This document shows, piece by piece, positions 1 through 10,575 of a DNA stretch of 64,000 nucleotides. This DNA is from an uncultured Acinetobacter sp. GTDB taxonomy: Bacteria; Pseudomonadota; Gammaproteobacteria; Pseudomonadales; Moraxellaceae. The position numbers and the translations under genes are program-made. The stretch covers positions 62,001 through 126,000 of the forward strand of contig NZ_CANLSL010000001.1 in the NCBI RefSeq assembly GCF_947493735.1, read 5' to 3'. Under the pieces are notes generated by a model, which made no database searches, was not told where the DNA came from, and saw nothing but the letters and a program-made list of their open reading frames with translations. The first letter of the stretch is position 1. Each line of letters begins with the position of its first letter.

Positions 1-357
1 CAATTGGATTTGGCTATCTTCTTTACCATTTTCAAAAAATGCTGCATAAGTCGGTGACCACAATTCTTCGAGTTTAGTTGGGTCTTGAACCAATTCTGCA
101 ACACCGTTGATCGATACATAATCCTTCGAGCTATTGGTGGTGTAGCTTAAGTTGACCTGTGGGTTGGCTTGAATATCAGTAACCGTCTGTGAGGTTTTAT
201 CTGCAATAAACCAAATTTCTTTACGCGCCAAATCAAACTGATTGGTGGTCATTGGGCAAGCGTGTAGATGCCCTTCATGGGTCACCGTTGTCATCATTGT
301 AAATTTTAAATCTTTAATTAAATCACTAATTTTGTCGAGATGTTCTTGATGATTCAT
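1..357 (-). CDS. Pyridoxamine 5'-phosphate oxidase-fold protein (general stress protein 26-like), C-terminus cut by window edge
   Basis: The minus strand reads an open frame of 119 codons from the ATG at 357 to the window edge, so the C-terminus is missing. The translation starts MNHQEHLDKISDLIKDLKF, followed by a split-barrel pattern (TVTHEGHLHACPMTT, then IWFIADKTSQ and VNLSYTTNSSKDYVSINGVAEL) typical of the general stress protein 26 branch of FMN-binding pyridoxamine-phosphate-oxidase-like proteins. A good ribosome-binding site (AAGGA, about 8 bases upstream) supports this start. Family members bind FMN or F420, but the substrate is usually unknown. The gene is not part of the almA transcription unit, which ends at the terminator at 555-586. 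Confidence 0.75.
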   Translation of the reverse strand, partial: MNHQEHLDKISDLIKDLKFTMMTTVTHEGHLHACPMTTNQFDLARKEIWFIADKTSQTVTDIQANPQVNLSYTTNSSKDYVSINGVAELVQDPTKLEELWSPTYAAFFENGKEDSQIQL

Positions 358-554
358 CTTAATATCCTTTTGCAAAGTTGATGTATAAATACAACTTTTT
401 TAACTTAGCAAACTTATCCAATGTTCACGGTAAAATCGAGTTATGAGATGTAGATTGACTGTAAAATAACCTCATCAAGTGCGCACTCTATGTATCAACT
501 TAAAGCCTTTCATTTTAAAAATTATATTTTTTTAGATGCTTGTCATATCCAATA

Positions 555-586
555 AAAAAATGCTTAGAAATCTCTAAGCATTTTTT
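555..586 (-). terminator. Rho-independent terminator after the almA-like gene
   Basis: The stem TGCTTAGA / TCTAAGCA with loop AATC is flanked by A and T runs. It lies about 30 bases beyond the stop codon at 619 and could work in both directions. Confidence 0.8.
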
Positions 587-618
587 CTTTATAGGACTTA
601 AATCAAAAGTCAAAGCAT

Positions 619-2109
619 TTAACTTGCCAATTTCTTTTGTGCAGGTTTGACAGCTTGTGATTTTTTCTCAAATTTTAAGATCGGATCATCGAAGCGTGCA
701 TTTTTAAGCGCATCACGATCTGCATAATAGCTCGCCTCATTCTTCCACGGTGACTTTGTACCTTGACGTGGCATGATCTGATCAGCACGTTTGATATAAC
801 CCGAAGTCAAACTACTCCCCATCAAACTATCAGTTGATTTGGCGGACGAATCACCTTGAGCAGTCACCGTTGCAAGTTGATTTTGATCCATATGCGTTAG
901 CAAACGGGCAAGATAATCTGCAACAACATCGACTTTCAACGTCCAAGATGCGTTGGTATAACCAATAATCAATGCAAAATTTGGAATATCGCTAATCATC
1001 GCACCCTTATACATCATTGCATCACGTGTATTGATTTTCACACCATCCTTCGTCGCATTAATGCCACCAAGCAACTGAATTTCAAGCCCTGTTGCAGATA
1101 CCACAATATCCGCCTCAATCTTCTTACCTGACTTCAAGACCACGCCATTTTCTTCAAAATAATCAATATGATCCGTTTCAATAAATGCCTGCCCTTCACG
1201 AAGCACTTTAAACAAATCACCATCTGGAACAACACAAAGACGCTGATCCCACGGATTATAGGTCGGGGTAAAGTGTTTCATATCGACCTTACCTTTTAGC
1301 TGTTGTTTCACACCTGCAAGAAGCAATTTACGTAAAATCTTCGGTTGTGCTTTTGCTAAAGCATAAATACCACGTTGCACAGCAATATTACGTTTACGAG
1401 TCAGCTGATAGGCACGGTCTTCTGACATAAATTTCTGCATGGTTTTATAGACCATATCAACCGATGGCACGGTGGCAATATAAGTCGGTGAGCGTTGAAG
1501 CATAGTCACGATCGCACCTTGTTTCGCCATTGCAGGTACCAACGTAATCGCCGTTGCACCACTACCTATGATCAGCACTTTTTTACCGACAAAATCTAGG
1601 TTTTCAGGCCAATGCTGTGGATGGATAAATTGCCCTTTAAAACGATCAGCTTGTGGAAAGTCAGGTTGAAAACCATTCGCATAGTTGTAATAACCAGTAC
1701 AGCTCACCACAAAGTTTGCTGTCCATTGTTCTTTTTTACCATAGTTATCTACGGTCAATTCCCACAATTGCGCTTCAGAATTCCAATTCGCAGATACAAT
1801 CGCATGTTTAAATTTAATTTTTTGATTTAATTTATTTTCATCAATGGTTTCTTGCAGATATTCACAAATTGCGGCCCCATCAGCAAGTACACTCGCTTTT
1901 CGCCACGGCTTAAACTCAAAACCAAAGGTAGACATATCCGAATCTGAGCGAATTCCTGGATATTGGAATAAACTCCACGTTCCGCCGATACGGTCACGAC
2001 GTTCAAAAATAAGGAAATCACGTTGCGGCGCGTCATTTTGCAGATGTACTGCTGTACCAATGCCCGAAATTCCTGCACCGATGATCAATGTATTAATATG
2101 CTGAGCCAT
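619..2109 (-). CDS. almA: Flavin-containing monooxygenase, AlmA-like (long-chain alkane oxidation)
   Basis: This 496-residue protein has the N-terminal FAD motif GAGISG (residues 11-16), a second nucleotide-binding motif IGSGATA (181-187) and the Baeyer-Villiger-type fingerprint FxGxxxHxxxWP between them (157-168, FKGQFIHPQHWP). Length and many stretches (for example RSDSDMSTFGF, NPWDQRLCVVP) agree with what I remember of Acinetobacter AlmA, which is required for growth on very long n-alkanes (C32 and longer). The alkane role is by family knowledge only; a ketone monooxygenase is the alternative. The gene stands alone, with its own terminator downstream. Confidence 0.75.
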   Translation of the reverse strand: MAQHINTLIIGAGISGIGTAVHLQNDAPQRDFLIFERRDRIGGTWSLFQYPGIRSDSDMSTFGFEFKPWRKASVLADGAAICEYLQETIDENKLNQKIKFKHAIVSANWNSEAQLWELTVDNYGKKEQWTANFVVSCTGYYNYANGFQPDFPQADRFKGQFIHPQHWPENLDFVGKKVLIIGSGATAITLVPAMAKQGAIVTMLQRSPTYIATVPSVDMVYKTMQKFMSEDRAYQLTRKRNIAVQRGIYALAKAQPKILRKLLLAGVKQQLKGKVDMKHFTPTYNPWDQRLCVVPDGDLFKVLREGQAFIETDHIDYFEENGVVLKSGKKIEADIVVSATGLEIQLLGGINATKDGVKINTRDAMMYKGAMISDIPNFALIIGYTNASWTLKVDVVADYLARLLTHMDQNQLATVTAQGDSSAKSTDSLMGSSLTSGYIKRADQIMPRQGTKSPWKNEASYYADRDALKNARFDDPILKFEKKSQAVKPAQKKLAS

Positions 2110-2340
2110 TATTCTGTCCCGAGTTTTGCTTTGATCTTACTCTATCATATACTTGACAATGCGCAATGTCAGTTTGGGAAATTTTTTATGTTTATTTGAT
2201 GACAACATGATAAATCATCGAAAATACAACCGTGCAAAATCAAGCTAACATTAACTTTAGATAGCATTCAAAGGTTTTATTTATTAATTTATTTTCCTAC
2301 AAAAGCAATCAATTGCGATTGATTTCCAAAAGGTCGCTTA

Positions 2341-2741
2341 TCAAATGGTTTTGTGTTCCATCTTTGCACTATTGCTGTAAAACAGTAAGTATTTATAATC
2401 ATTAACAATAAACTCATTTGGTTTTTTTAATAATTCTTTACGTCCTTTAAAAACAAACTCTATGAGGCTAAAAGTAACCACTAGAAAGGCCATAATACTG
2501 TAGCGACTAAAAAGTTCAGCGTAAATTCATAGGAGGTCAATGTATCATTTATATAGGCTTTTCCAGTAACCCAAATTAAGAACAATAATGAAATTAATAG
2601 AGCCTTTACGTAATTGGTTAGATATGGAAGCTCCTCTACTTTATAATTGTCAATAAATACCCCACATAATCACCATAAGTAGTTCATCCATATCATAGCC
2701 TTGAACAGTAATTGCTGGCTAAACAAAATACACCGCCCTGT
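2341..2741 (-). pseudogene. Decayed membrane-protein gene
   Basis: No intact frame exists, but two frames together read like one small integral membrane protein. The first gives LCGVFIDNYKVEELPY then hydrophobic KALLISLLFLIWVTGKAY. The second takes over near the T-run at 2508-2513 and gives SIMAFLVVTFSLIEFVFKGRKEL, ending at a TGA at 2341. An in-frame TGA (2670-2672) breaks the first part, and no convincing start remains. The family is not recognised. The remnant sits between almA and the ribosomal cluster and explains most of the otherwise empty stretch 2110-2834. Confidence 0.5.
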
Positions 2742-2787
2742 TCATATATATAAGCCGTAGGGAATATATTTAGAAAAATCACAAACT

Positions 2788-2819
2788 AAAAAAAGGTCAG
2801 CATAAGCTGACCTTTTTTA
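2788..2819 (-). terminator. Terminator of the S10-spc-alpha cluster
   Basis: A perfect stem AAGGTCAGC / GCTGACCTT with loop ATAA and flanking A and T runs lies about 15 bases after the rplQ stop codon. The symmetric A/T flanks make it potentially bidirectional. Confidence 0.85.
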
Positions 2820-2834
2820 TTGCGAATAATAGAA

Positions 2835-3209
2835 TTATTCAGCAGATTTAATCTCACGATCTACAAGCTCGACATAAGCCATTGGCGCAGCATCACCTGC
2901 ACGAAAGCCTGCTTTAAGCACACGTAGATAACCGCCGCTACGTTCTTTATAACGAGGGCCAAGAACGGTAAATAATTTACCAACAGTTGCAGCTGAACGA
3001 GTACGAGCAAATGCCAAACGGCGGTTTGCAACAGTATCGTTTTTCGCTAAGGTGATCAAAGGCTCAGCAACACGGCGAAGTTCTTTCGCTTTTGGCAAAG
3101 TTGTTTTAATCAACTCATGCTCTACAAGAGCATTCGTCAAATTTTGGAACAACGCTTTGCGATGGCTGCTAGTACGGCCTAATTTAACACCACTATTACG
3201 ATGACGCAT
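2835..3209 (-). CDS. rplQ: 50S ribosomal protein L17
   Basis: The 124-residue protein begins [20 protein letters not shown], the invariant L17 N-terminus. L17 contacts 23S rRNA near the polypeptide exit. It is the last gene of the alpha operon part of the cluster, 19 bases after rpoA, and is followed directly by a strong terminator. Order and length match the family. Confidence 0.97.
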   Translation of the reverse strand: MRHRNSGVKLGRTSSHRKALFQNLTNALVEHELIKTTLPKAKELRRVAEPLITLAKNDTVANRRLAFARTRSAATVGKLFTVLGPRYKERSGGYLRVLKAGFRAGDAAPMAYVELVDREIKSAE

Positions 3210-3228
3210 GGTGAATAGTCCTACTCAA

Positions 3229-4236
3229 TTAACGGCTACGATAGGCAAAACGATCGTCCATACGCAAACTAGCTGGTGGCCAGTTTTCTAAGCGCATGCC
3301 GAGTTGTAAGCCTTTAGAAGCCAACACATCTTTAATCTCAGTCAACGATTTCTTACCTAAGTTAGGAGTTTTCAACAACTCAACTTCAGTACGTTGAACA
3401 AGATCACCAATGTAGTAAATATTTTCTGCTTTCAAACAGTTCGCCGAACGAACAGTAAGCTCCAAATCATCCACTGGACGAAGTAAGATCGGATCGACCT
3501 CTTCGCGTGGTTCTTGTGCAACAGGGGCTTGATCTTTTTGCAAATCAACAAAAATCGCGATTTGTTGTTGCAAAATAGTAGCTGCCTTACGAATCGCTTC
3601 TTCAGGATCAACAGTACCATTGGTTTCAAGATCAATAACCAACTTATCCAAGTCAGTACGTTGTTCTACACGAGCACTTTCGACTGTGTATGACACACGA
3701 GTGATTGGACTATAGCTTGCATCAAGCTGTAAACGACCCACTGGACGAGTTTCACCTTCAGGGAATCGCGCATCAGATGGCTCATAACCACGACCTTGAG
3801 CAACTTTTAGGCGCATTTTTAAATGACCATTAGCACTCAAAGTACCCAATACATGTTCAGGATTTGCAATTTCAACATTATGTGGCAAACGAAGATCAGC
3901 TGCAGTTACTGCTCCAGCGCCTTGTTTGTCTAATGTTAAATATGCTTCGCTCTGATCGAACAGTTTAATTGACAACCCTTTTAGATTCAGCAAGAGCTCG
4001 ACGATATCCTGCTGCAAGCCTTCTAAGGTACTGTACTCATGCTCGACACCTTCTATTTCCACCTCTACCACAGCAGCGCCAGGTAGAGAAGACAATAGAA
4101 TGCGACGCAAAGCATTACCAAGAGTGTGACCGAAACCACGCTCTAAAGGCTCAAGAATTACTTTTGCCGAGGTTCCTGTAACCGCATCGACTTTGATCGC
4201 TTGCGGAGTAAGGAACTCGTTTGCAGTACGCGTCAT
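3229..4236 (-). CDS. rpoA: DNA-directed RNA polymerase subunit alpha
   Basis: The 335-residue protein has both alpha domains. The N-terminal domain includes [22 protein letters not shown] (residues about 33-54), which forms the dimer interface and the platform for beta and beta'. The C-terminal domain (about 250-320) contains the helix-hairpin-helix region ([19 protein letters not shown]) that binds UP elements and activators. It lies between rpsD and rplQ, the usual alpha-operon position, and is presumably co-transcribed from the promoter upstream of rpsM as well as by read-through from the S10 promoter. Confidence 0.98.
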   Translation of the reverse strand: MTRTANEFLTPQAIKVDAVTGTSAKVILEPLERGFGHTLGNALRRILLSSLPGAAVVEVEIEGVEHEYSTLEGLQQDIVELLLNLKGLSIKLFDQSEAYLTLDKQGAGAVTAADLRLPHNVEIANPEHVLGTLSANGHLKMRLKVAQGRGYEPSDARFPEGETRPVGRLQLDASYSPITRVSYTVESARVEQRTDLDKLVIDLETNGTVDPEEAIRKAATILQQQIAIFVDLQKDQAPVAQEPREEVDPILLRPVDDLELTVRSANCLKAENIYYIGDLVQRTEVELLKTPNLGKKSLTEIKDVLASKGLQLGMRLENWPPASLRMDDRFAYRSR

Positions 4237-4252
4237 ATTGCCACCTCAAGGA

Positions 4253-4879
4253 TTATTTAGAATACAATTCTACAATCAAGCTTTCATTAATTTCAGCAGA
4301 TAGATCAGCGCGATCTGGTGCAGATTTAAACGTGCCTTCCAACTTAGAGTGATCTACATCAACCCACTCTGGAATTCCACGTTGAGTCGCTAATTCAATT
4401 GCGTTTTTAATACGTAATTGTTGTTTAGCGCCTTCATGCACAGCAATCACATCACCTGCTTTCACTTGAATTGATGCAATATTTACACGGCGACCATTCA
4501 AAGTAATGCTACGGTGAGAAACTAACTGACGAGCTTCTGCACGAGTAGAACCAAAGCCCATACGATAAACAACGTTATCTAAACGGCTTTCAAGGAGTTT
4601 CAACAAGTTTTCACCAGTTGCACCTTTTACACGAGCAGCTTCTTTATAGTAATTACTAAATTGACGCTCTAAAACACCGTACATACGACGTACTTTTTGT
4701 TTTTCACGTAATTGTAGTGAATACTCAGATTGCTTACTGCCACGAGCCCCGCCATGTTGACCAGGCGCTTTAGCATGTTTTTTAGTTTTGACGTCAAAAG
4801 GTTTAACGCCAGATTTAAGTTGCAGGTCTGTCCCTTCGCGGCGAGAGAGTTTGCATTTAGGACCAATATAACGAGCCAT
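4253..4879 (-). CDS. rpsD: 30S ribosomal protein S4
   Basis: The 208-residue protein starts [19 protein letters not shown] and has the RNA-binding S4 domain ([14 protein letters not shown], about residues 100-160). S4 nucleates assembly of the 16S 5' domain. In E. coli it also represses translation of the alpha operon by binding the rpsM leader; whether that applies here is not known. It lies 16 bases upstream of rpoA. Confidence 0.97.
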   Translation of the reverse strand: MARYIGPKCKLSRREGTDLQLKSGVKPFDVKTKKHAKAPGQHGGARGSKQSEYSLQLREKQKVRRMYGVLERQFSNYYKEAARVKGATGENLLKLLESRLDNVVYRMGFGSTRAEARQLVSHRSITLNGRRVNIASIQVKAGDVIAVHEGAKQQLRIKNAIELATQRGIPEWVDVDHSKLEGTFKSAPDRADLSAEINESLIVELYSK

Positions 4880-4891
4880 GAATGTTTCTCC

Positions 4892-5278
4892 TTACACGCG
4901 ACGTTTTTTAGGTGGACGGCAACCGTTGTGAGGAATTGGGGTCACATCGGTAATGCTGTTAATCTTATAACCCACTGCACCTAATGCACGAACCGCAGAT
5001 TCACGACCTGGACCAGGACCTTTTACAAGGACGTCCAAGTTTTTCAAACCGTAGTCCAAAGCTGCTTTACCAGCAACTTCAGCCGCTACCTGAGCAGCAA
5101 ACGGAGTTGATTTACGTGATCCACGGAAGCCTTGTCCACCAGAGGTAGCCCAAGCCAATGCATTACCTTGACGATCGGTAATCGTTACAATGGTGTTATT
5201 AAAAGACGCGTGAATGTGTGCAACACCTTCAGAGACGGTACGAGAGACCTTCTTGCGTGTGCGAGTATCTTTAGCCAT
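4892..5278 (-). CDS. rpsK: 30S ribosomal protein S11
   Basis: The 128-residue protein contains [15 protein letters not shown] and ends with CRPPKKRRV, both diagnostic for S11, which sits on the platform of the 30S subunit near the Shine-Dalgarno helix. It lies between rpsM and rpsD with gaps of under 20 bases, so it is translated from the shared alpha-operon mRNA. Confidence 0.97.
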   Translation of the reverse strand: MAKDTRTRKKVSRTVSEGVAHIHASFNNTIVTITDRQGNALAWATSGGQGFRGSRKSTPFAAQVAAEVAGKAALDYGLKNLDVLVKGPGPGRESAVRALGAVGYKINSITDVTPIPHNGCRPPKKRRV

Positions 5279-5297
5279 CTTTTAGCTTCCAAAAATC

Positions 5298-5654
5298 TTA
5301 CTTTTTAATCGGTTTGCGCGGACCTTTACGGGTACGTGCGTTAGTTTTGGTGCGTTGACCACGGACAGGCAAGCTGCGACGATGACGAAGGCCGCGGTAG
5401 CAACCTAAATCCATTAAACGTTTAATGTTCATGGAAATTTCACGACGTAAATCACCTTCGGTAGGAACCTTAGCAATTTCCGAGCGAATCGCATCTAGCT
5501 GAGCGTCATCCAATTCACGAATCTTCGTTGTTTGAGCGATACCCACAGCAGCCAAGATGTTCTTAGCAGTGTGAAGACCAACACCAAAGATATACGTAAG
5601 AGAGATAACAGCATGCTTGTTATCCGGAATGTTTACACCGGCAATACGAGCCAT
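5298..5654 (-). CDS. rpsM: 30S ribosomal protein S13
   Basis: The 118-residue protein starts [21 protein letters not shown] and ends with the basic tail [18 protein letters not shown] that reaches the P site. S13 forms intersubunit bridges in the 30S head. It is the first gene of the alpha-operon segment and is preceded by a candidate promoter (5717-5745) and a leader of about 50 bases. Confidence 0.97.
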   Translation of the reverse strand: MARIAGVNIPDNKHAVISLTYIFGVGLHTAKNILAAVGIAQTTKIRELDDAQLDAIRSEIAKVPTEGDLRREISMNIKRLMDLGCYRGLRHRRSLPVRGQRTKTNARTRKGPRKPIKK

Positions 5655-5689
5655 TGACTTTTCTCCAACAAGGCACTCGTGATAATGAG

Positions 5690-5716
5690 CCGCCCCACAA
5701 AAATCTTGAGGGGCGG
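5690..5716 (-). other. GC-rich inverted repeat between rpmJ and rpsM
   Basis: The stem CCGCCCC / GGGGCGG (5690-5696 with 5710-5716) encloses 13 bases. It has no T-run after it, so it is not a normal terminator. Its upstream arm overlaps the expected start point of the promoter at 5717-5745, so the full hairpin would form only in mRNA reading through from secY-rpmJ. Confidence 0.5.
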
Positions 5717-5745
5717 ATATTAACCCAAAAAACCTAATAAATCAA
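5717..5745 (-). promoter_or_regulatory. Candidate alpha-operon promoter
   Basis: On the minus strand a -35 TTGATT (5740-5745) and a -10 TAATAT (5717-5722) are separated by exactly 17 bases, about 65 bases upstream of rpsM. E. coli also has a promoter at this point. Confidence 0.6.
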
Positions 5746-5762
5746 CAGGTCTAAGATTAAGA

Positions 5763-5879
5763 TTAACCTTGACGTTGTTTATGACGAGGCTCTGCGCTAC
5801 AAATTACGCGAATCACCCCATTACGACGGATAACTTTACAGTTACCACAAATTTTTTTCACTGAAGCTTGAACTTTCAT
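5763..5879 (-). CDS. rpmJ: 50S ribosomal protein L36
   Basis: This 38-residue protein starts [19 protein letters not shown]. It has the four zinc ligands of the C+ type of L36: Cys11, Cys14, Cys27 and His33. It lies between secY and rpsM, the conserved place at the end of the spc operon. A zinc-free paralogue is not visible in the window. Confidence 0.95.
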   Translation of the reverse strand: MKVQASVKKICGNCKVIRRNGVIRVICSAEPRHKQRQG

Positions 5880-5901
5880 GATAAACCTCTATTGCTCCAA
5901 C

Positions 5902-7254
5902 TTATGGTTGAGCGGTCGATTTTTTCATCAATGTTTGATTATCATATTGATGCGATGTTAAATGAGCTTGTAGCTGTGCCATGAAATCCATCACAACAAC
6001 CACAACAATCAGCAACGATGTACCACCTAAATAGAATGGTACACCGAACGAGCTTTGTAGCACCATCGGCATCAAGCAGATGATGGTCATATAGATTGCA
6101 CCAATGAAGGTCAAACGATTGAGAATATGATCTAAATATCGTGACGTCTGTTCACCTGGGCGAATACCTGGCACATATGCACCACTACGTTTTAGATTCT
6201 CAGCAACTTCTTTTGGACTAAATACCAAAGCGGTATAGAAGTAACAGAAGAAGATAATTAAAGCACCGAACAGAATTAAGTATAACGGCTGTCCAGGTGA
6301 CAAAACTAATGCCAAATCTTGCAAAGCACGCTTAATAAAACCTGCATCAGGATCGTTACTACCCACCCATTGTCCCAAACTTGCAGGGAACAATAATAGT
6401 GAGCTTGCAAAGATCGCAGGAATCACACCCGCCATATTAATTTTTAATGGCAAATGTGTTTGCTGTGCAGTAAAGACACGACGTCCTTGTTGCTTTTGTG
6501 CATAGTTCACTGGGACACGACGTTGTGCTTTTTCGATAAAGACAATGGCCGCCAAAACGATCAAAGACAATACCGCAAACACTAATATCGCAATCAAACT
6601 ACTCTGTCCGCTTTCAACAGATGAGAAAGTTTGCATCACCAATGTCGGTAAACCTGCAACAATACCTGCGAAGATAATCATCGAGATACCATTACCTACA
6701 CCACGCTCAGTAATTTGCTCACCCAACCACATCAAAAACATGGTACCTGCAACCAAAGAGGTCACAGCAGGAACATAAAATGCTAAGCCTGTAGATAACG
6801 TAATCCCTTGACTAATCAAACCAGCACACATACCGACTGACTGAACCAGTGCAAGTAATAATGTACCCTGACGAGTATATTGTTGGATTTTACGTTTACC
6901 TTGCTCACCTTCTTTCTTTAATGCTTCTAATGAAGGCACGACAGAAGACATGAGCTGCACAATGATCGATGCCGAAATATACGGCATGATCCCAAGCGCA
7001 AGAATCGACATACGCTCTAACGCACCACCAGAGAACATATTAAACATACCAAGGATAGTTCCTTGGTTTGCATTAAATAAATTCTCTAGTGCAGCATTAT
7101 TAATACCAGGTACAGGGATATGCGCTCCTAGTCGAAACACCAATAATGCTCCAACAAGGAACATCAATCGGTTAATAATTTCACGATACTTCACATAAAA
7201 AGGTTGCCCTTTTTGCAAATGCACATGACCCGAAGAACTAGGAGACATAGACAC
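5902..7254 (-). CDS. secY: Protein translocase subunit SecY
   Basis: The 450-residue polytopic protein has ten predicted membrane segments. It includes the conserved stretch [15 protein letters not shown] and the cytoplasmic loop [28 protein letters not shown] that contacts SecA and ribosomes. SecY is the protein-conducting pore of the Sec translocon in the inner membrane. It sits between rplO (6 bases away) and rpmJ, as in the standard spc operon. Confidence 0.98.
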   Translation of the reverse strand: MSMSPSSSGHVHLQKGQPFYVKYREIINRLMFLVGALLVFRLGAHIPVPGINNAALENLFNANQGTILGMFNMFSGGALERMSILALGIMPYISASIIVQLMSSVVPSLEALKKEGEQGKRKIQQYTRQGTLLLALVQSVGMCAGLISQGITLSTGLAFYVPAVTSLVAGTMFLMWLGEQITERGVGNGISMIIFAGIVAGLPTLVMQTFSSVESGQSSLIAILVFAVLSLIVLAAIVFIEKAQRRVPVNYAQKQQGRRVFTAQQTHLPLKINMAGVIPAIFASSLLLFPASLGQWVGSNDPDAGFIKRALQDLALVLSPGQPLYLILFGALIIFFCYFYTALVFSPKEVAENLKRSGAYVPGIRPGEQTSRYLDHILNRLTFIGAIYMTIICLMPMVLQSSFGVPFYLGGTSLLIVVVVVMDFMAQLQAHLTSHQYDNQTLMKKSTAQP

Positions 7255-7260
7255 CGACGA

Positions 7261-7701
7261 TTACTCCTCGACTTTACCACCAGCCGCTTCAACAGCAGCT
7301 TTCGCACCCTTAGTCAATGCAACACCTTGAATAGTGAATGCACGAGCAACATCACCAGAAAGTACAATACGAGCACGCAACATATCTTTACGTACTACGT
7401 TCGCAGCTTTCAAAGTTTCTAGTGAAACGATATCACCTTCAACTTTAGCAAGCTCAGACAAACGTACTTCAGCTGTTTTTAATGCGATTTGGCTAGTAAA
7501 ACCAAATTTCGGTAAACGACGATACAACGCTGTTTGACCACCTTCGAAGCCTGGGCGAACACCACCACTTTTACGTGATTTTTGACCTTTCACACCACGA
7601 CCACCAGTCTTACCGACACCAGAACCGATACCGCGACCTAGACGAAGATTGTCACGTTTTGCACCTTCTGCAGGTGCAAGTTCATTTAAACGCAGAGTCA
7701 T
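7261..7701 (-). CDS. rplO: 50S ribosomal protein L15
   Basis: The 146-residue protein starts [20 protein letters not shown], with the Gly/Arg-rich stretch [22 protein letters not shown] that threads into 23S rRNA. It follows rpmD by 4 bases and precedes secY, as in most gammaproteobacteria. Confidence 0.97.
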   Translation of the reverse strand: MTLRLNELAPAEGAKRDNLRLGRGIGSGVGKTGGRGVKGQKSRKSGGVRPGFEGGQTALYRRLPKFGFTSQIALKTAEVRLSELAKVEGDIVSLETLKAANVVRKDMLRARIVLSGDVARAFTIQGVALTKGAKAAVEAAGGKVEE

Positions 7702-7705
7702 GGGC

Positions 7706-7882
7706 TTATTCCTCTACACTAACCATATAGTAGACTTTATTGATCATACCGCGGTTAGAAGGAGTATCAACAACTTCTACAGTATGACCAATGCGACGCA
7801 GACCTAAACCTTGTAGGCAAAGTTTGTGATTTTTCAAACGATGCGCTGATGATTTAGTCTGGGTAACTTTAATCGTTTTCAT
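7706..7882 (-). CDS. rpmD: 50S ribosomal protein L30
   Basis: This 58-residue protein starts [20 protein letters not shown] and continues [17 protein letters not shown], the L30 signature region. The ATG at 7882 and the stop at 7706 leave it 5 bases after rpsE and 4 bases before rplO, so the unit is tightly coupled. Confidence 0.95.
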   Translation of the reverse strand: MKTIKVTQTKSSAHRLKNHKLCLQGLGLRRIGHTVEVVDTPSNRGMINKVYYMVSVEE

Positions 7883-7887
7883 GATTA

Positions 7888-8385
7888 TTACCCTTGAATT
7901 TCTTCTACTGATTTACCACGTTTCGCAGCGACTTTCTCAGGAGAAGTCATGTCACGCAAACCATTAAAAGTTGCGTTGACTACGTTAGCGGCATTTGTAG
8001 AGCCATAACATTTCGCAAGTACGTTATGTACACCCGCTGCTTCTAAAACAGCACGCATTGCGCCACCAGCAATTACGCCAGTACCTTCAGATGCAGGTTG
8101 CATGTACACACGGCTTGCACCATGACGCGCATTCACAGGATGTTGTAAAGTTGTGCCTTTTAGGTCAACTGTAATCATGTTGCGACGAGCAGCTTCAAGT
8201 GCTTTTTGAATAGCAGCTGGAACTTCACGTGCTTTACCACGACCAAAACCTACGCGACCGTTACCATCACCTACAACAGTTAATGCTGTGAAAGAGAAGA
8301 TACGACCACCTTTAACCACTTTGGCTACACGATCAACGGCAACCAGCTTTTCAACAAGACCTTCGTTTTGTTCAACTTTAGCCAT
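7888..8385 (-). CDS. rpsE: 30S ribosomal protein S5
   Basis: The 165-residue protein has the double-stranded RNA-binding N-domain ([26 protein letters not shown], about residues 22-47) and the S5 C-domain ([25 protein letters not shown]). S5 contributes to decoding accuracy and spectinomycin sensitivity. It starts 2 bases after rplR. Confidence 0.97.
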   Translation of the reverse strand: MAKVEQNEGLVEKLVAVDRVAKVVKGGRIFSFTALTVVGDGNGRVGFGRGKAREVPAAIQKALEAARRNMITVDLKGTTLQHPVNARHGASRVYMQPASEGTGVIAGGAMRAVLEAAGVHNVLAKCYGSTNAANVVNATFNGLRDMTSPEKVAAKRGKSVEEIQG

Positions 8386-8387
8386 GA

Positions 8388-8738
8388 TTAGAACTCCAAG
8401 CCGTTTTCACGAGCAGCATCAGCCAAGGCTTTGATACGACCATGAAATTTAAAACCAGAACGGTCAAATGCAACTTTTGTTACGCCAGCAGCTTTCGCAC
8501 GTTCAGCGATCAATGCACCAACTTTAGTTGCAGCATCAACGTTACCCGTAGTACCACTACGCAAAGTTGCATCCAAAGTAGAAGCTTGCGCCAATACTTT
8601 GCCACCATCTGCAGAGATAACTTGCGCATAAATGTGACGCGGTGTGCGGTTTACACACAAACGAGTCGCACCCAATGCACGAATGTGCAAGCGTGTGCTT
8701 TTTGCACGACGCAAGCGGGATTGTTTCTTTTCGTTCAT
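8388..8738 (-). CDS. rplR: 50S ribosomal protein L18
   Basis: The 116-residue protein starts [20 protein letters not shown] and has the basic N-terminal tail and core ([26 protein letters not shown]) of L18, which delivers 5S rRNA to the large subunit. It lies between rplF and rpsE. Confidence 0.97.
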   Translation of the reverse strand: MNEKKQSRLRRAKSTRLHIRALGATRLCVNRTPRHIYAQVISADGGKVLAQASTLDATLRSGTTGNVDAATKVGALIAERAKAAGVTKVAFDRSGFKFHGRIKALADAARENGLEF

Positions 8739-8752
8739 AAGAACCTCGCGCC

Positions 8753-9286
8753 TTATTTCTTCTTAGCTTCTTTACGAAGTACAACTTCGTCAGAATAACG
8801 CACACCTTTACCTTTATAAGGCTCTGGCGGACGATAGCCACGGATTTCAGAAGCAACTTGACCTAATAATTGCTTATTTGCAGACTTCAAAATAATTTCA
8901 GTCGCAGTAGGTGTTTCAGCTGTCACACCTTCAGGCAAGTTGTAATCGATTGGATGAGAAAAACCAAGGCTAAGGTTAACTACATTACCTTTCACCGCAG
9001 CTTTATAACCAACACCGATTAGTTGTAATTTACGTTCAAAACCGTCACTTACACCCTTCACAAGGTTGTTTAATACAGCGCGAGCAGTACCAGCTTGCAT
9101 CCAAGCGTCTTTCGACTCTTGCTTAGGAGCAATTTGAAGTTGACCTTCTTCCTGTTTTAGCTCGACCAGCGCATGCAGGTTGAGAGACAACGTACCTTTG
9201 CTGCCTTTCACTTCGACCTGCCGGCCGTTCTGAGTAACTGTTACACCATTCGGTACAGTTACTGGGGCTTTAGCCACACGAGACAT
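8753..9286 (-). CDS. rplF: 50S ribosomal protein L6
   Basis: The 177-residue protein starts [17 protein letters not shown] and has the two repeated L6 domains, with the C-terminal signature [22 protein letters not shown]6 lies near the GTPase centre of the large subunit. Order rpsH-rplF-rplR is as expected. Confidence 0.97.
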   Translation of the reverse strand: MSRVAKAPVTVPNGVTVTQNGRQVEVKGSKGTLSLNLHALVELKQEEGQLQIAPKQESKDAWMQAGTARAVLNNLVKGVSDGFERKLQLIGVGYKAAVKGNVVNLSLGFSHPIDYNLPEGVTAETPTATEIILKSANKQLLGQVASEIRGYRPPEPYKGKGVRYSDEVVLRKEAKKK

Positions 9287-9299
9287 GAGGAATCACCTA

Positions 9300-9695
9300 T
9301 TAAGATACAAAAGCAAGGACTTCACCACCAACACCAGCAGCACGAGCCGCACGGTCAGTCATGACACCTTTGCTTGTAGAAACAATTGCAACACCCAAAC
9401 CTTGCTTAACGCTCGGTAAGCTATCTTTATTGCGATATTGGCGTAGACCTGGACGGCTTACACGCTTAATGCTTTCGATAACTGGTTTGCCTTCAAAATA
9501 TTTTAAGGTAATCGTCAATGTCGCTTTAGCACCTTCTTCAGATACTTCAACGCCAGAAACATAACCTTCTTGCTCTAGAACGTTTGCAATTGAAACTTTC
9601 AATTTAGAGCTTGGCATAGCAACAGTTGCTTTATTTGCCATTTGTGCGTTACGAACACGTGTTAGCATGTCGGCAACGGTATCTTGCATACTCAT
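9300..9695 (-). CDS. rpsH: 30S ribosomal protein S8
   Basis: The 131-residue protein starts [20 protein letters not shown] and ends [22 protein letters not shown], the S8 C-terminal signature. S8 binds 16S helix 21. In E. coli it is the translational repressor of the spc operon through a 16S-like site at rplE; such a site was not identified here. Confidence 0.97.
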   Translation of the reverse strand: MSMQDTVADMLTRVRNAQMANKATVAMPSSKLKVSIANVLEQEGYVSGVEVSEEGAKATLTITLKYFEGKPVIESIKRVSRPGLRQYRNKDSLPSVKQGLGVAIVSTSKGVMTDRAARAAGVGGEVLAFVS

Positions 9696-9708
9696 TTATA
9701 GTCGCTCC

Positions 9709-10014
9709 TTACCAGCTTGCCTTAACAACGCCTGGGACATCACCCTGCATCACGGTATCACGCAATTTGTTACGGCTTAGACCGAACTTGCGAAAATAAC
9801 CATGTGGACGACCAGTCAAACCACAACGGTTACGCAGACGCACTGGAGATGCATTACGTGGTAATGCTTGAAATTTCATCATCGCTTCAAAACGCTCTTC
9901 TTCAGACGCATTTACGTTTGCAATGATTGCTTTTAATTCAGCACGTTTTGCAGCGTATTTAGCGACTGTTTTCTCACGTTTTAATTCGCGATTAATCATA
10001 CCTTTCTTAGCCAT
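9709..10014 (-). CDS. rpsN: 30S ribosomal protein S14
   Basis: This is the 101-residue, zinc-free (C-) type of S14. The region [22 protein letters not shown] replaces the four-cysteine motif of the short type. S14 sits in the 30S head. It lies between rplE and rpsH with gaps of about 10 bases. Confidence 0.97.
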   Translation of the reverse strand: MAKKGMINRELKREKTVAKYAAKRAELKAIIANVNASEEERFEAMMKFQALPRNASPVRLRNRCGLTGRPHGYFRKFGLSRNKLRDTVMQGDVPGVVKASW

Positions 10015-10023
10015 ATCGACCTC

Positions 10024-10560
10024 TTATTTGAACGGGAAGCCGAATGCACGCATAAGCGCACGGCCTTCGTCATCGGTGCGAGCAGTCGTAGTAACGGTAA
10101 TATCCATACCACGAATACGATCAATCTTATCGAAATCGATTTCAGGGAAAACGATTTGCTCTTTCAAACCCATTGAGTAGTTACCACGACCATCAAATGA
10201 TTTCGATGAGAAACCACGGAAGTCACGGATACGTGGGATTGCAATAGAGATCAAGCGATCTAAGAATTCATACATTTGGTCGCCACGTAATGTAACTTTA
10301 CATCCGATTGGCCAACCATCACGAATTTTAAAACCAGCGATTGATTTACGTGCAAGCGTCACTACTGGTTTTTGACCAGCAATTAACGTCATGTCTGCTA
10401 CAGCACCATCTAATAACTTCTTATCAGTTGCAGCTGCACCAACACCCATGTTTAGAGTGATTTTTGTGATGCGAGGAATCTCCATCACATTCTTAATGCC
10501 TAGCTCTTCTTTAAGCTTAGCTTTAAGTTCGTCGTTATAACGAGTTTTAAGTCTGGCCAT
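10024..10560 (-). CDS. rplE: 50S ribosomal protein L5
   Basis: The 178-residue protein carries the L5 signature ([16 protein letters not shown], about residues 27-42) and the C-terminal region [21 protein letters not shown]5 binds 5S rRNA in the central protuberance. It follows rplX by 15 bases. Confidence 0.97.
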   Translation of the reverse strand: MARLKTRYNDELKAKLKEELGIKNVMEIPRITKITLNMGVGAAATDKKLLDGAVADMTLIAGQKPVVTLARKSIAGFKIRDGWPIGCKVTLRGDQMYEFLDRLISIAIPRIRDFRGFSSKSFDGRGNYSMGLKEQIVFPEIDFDKIDRIRGMDITVTTTARTDDEGRALMRAFGFPFK

Positions 10561-10575
10561 TGCCCTATCAACCTA

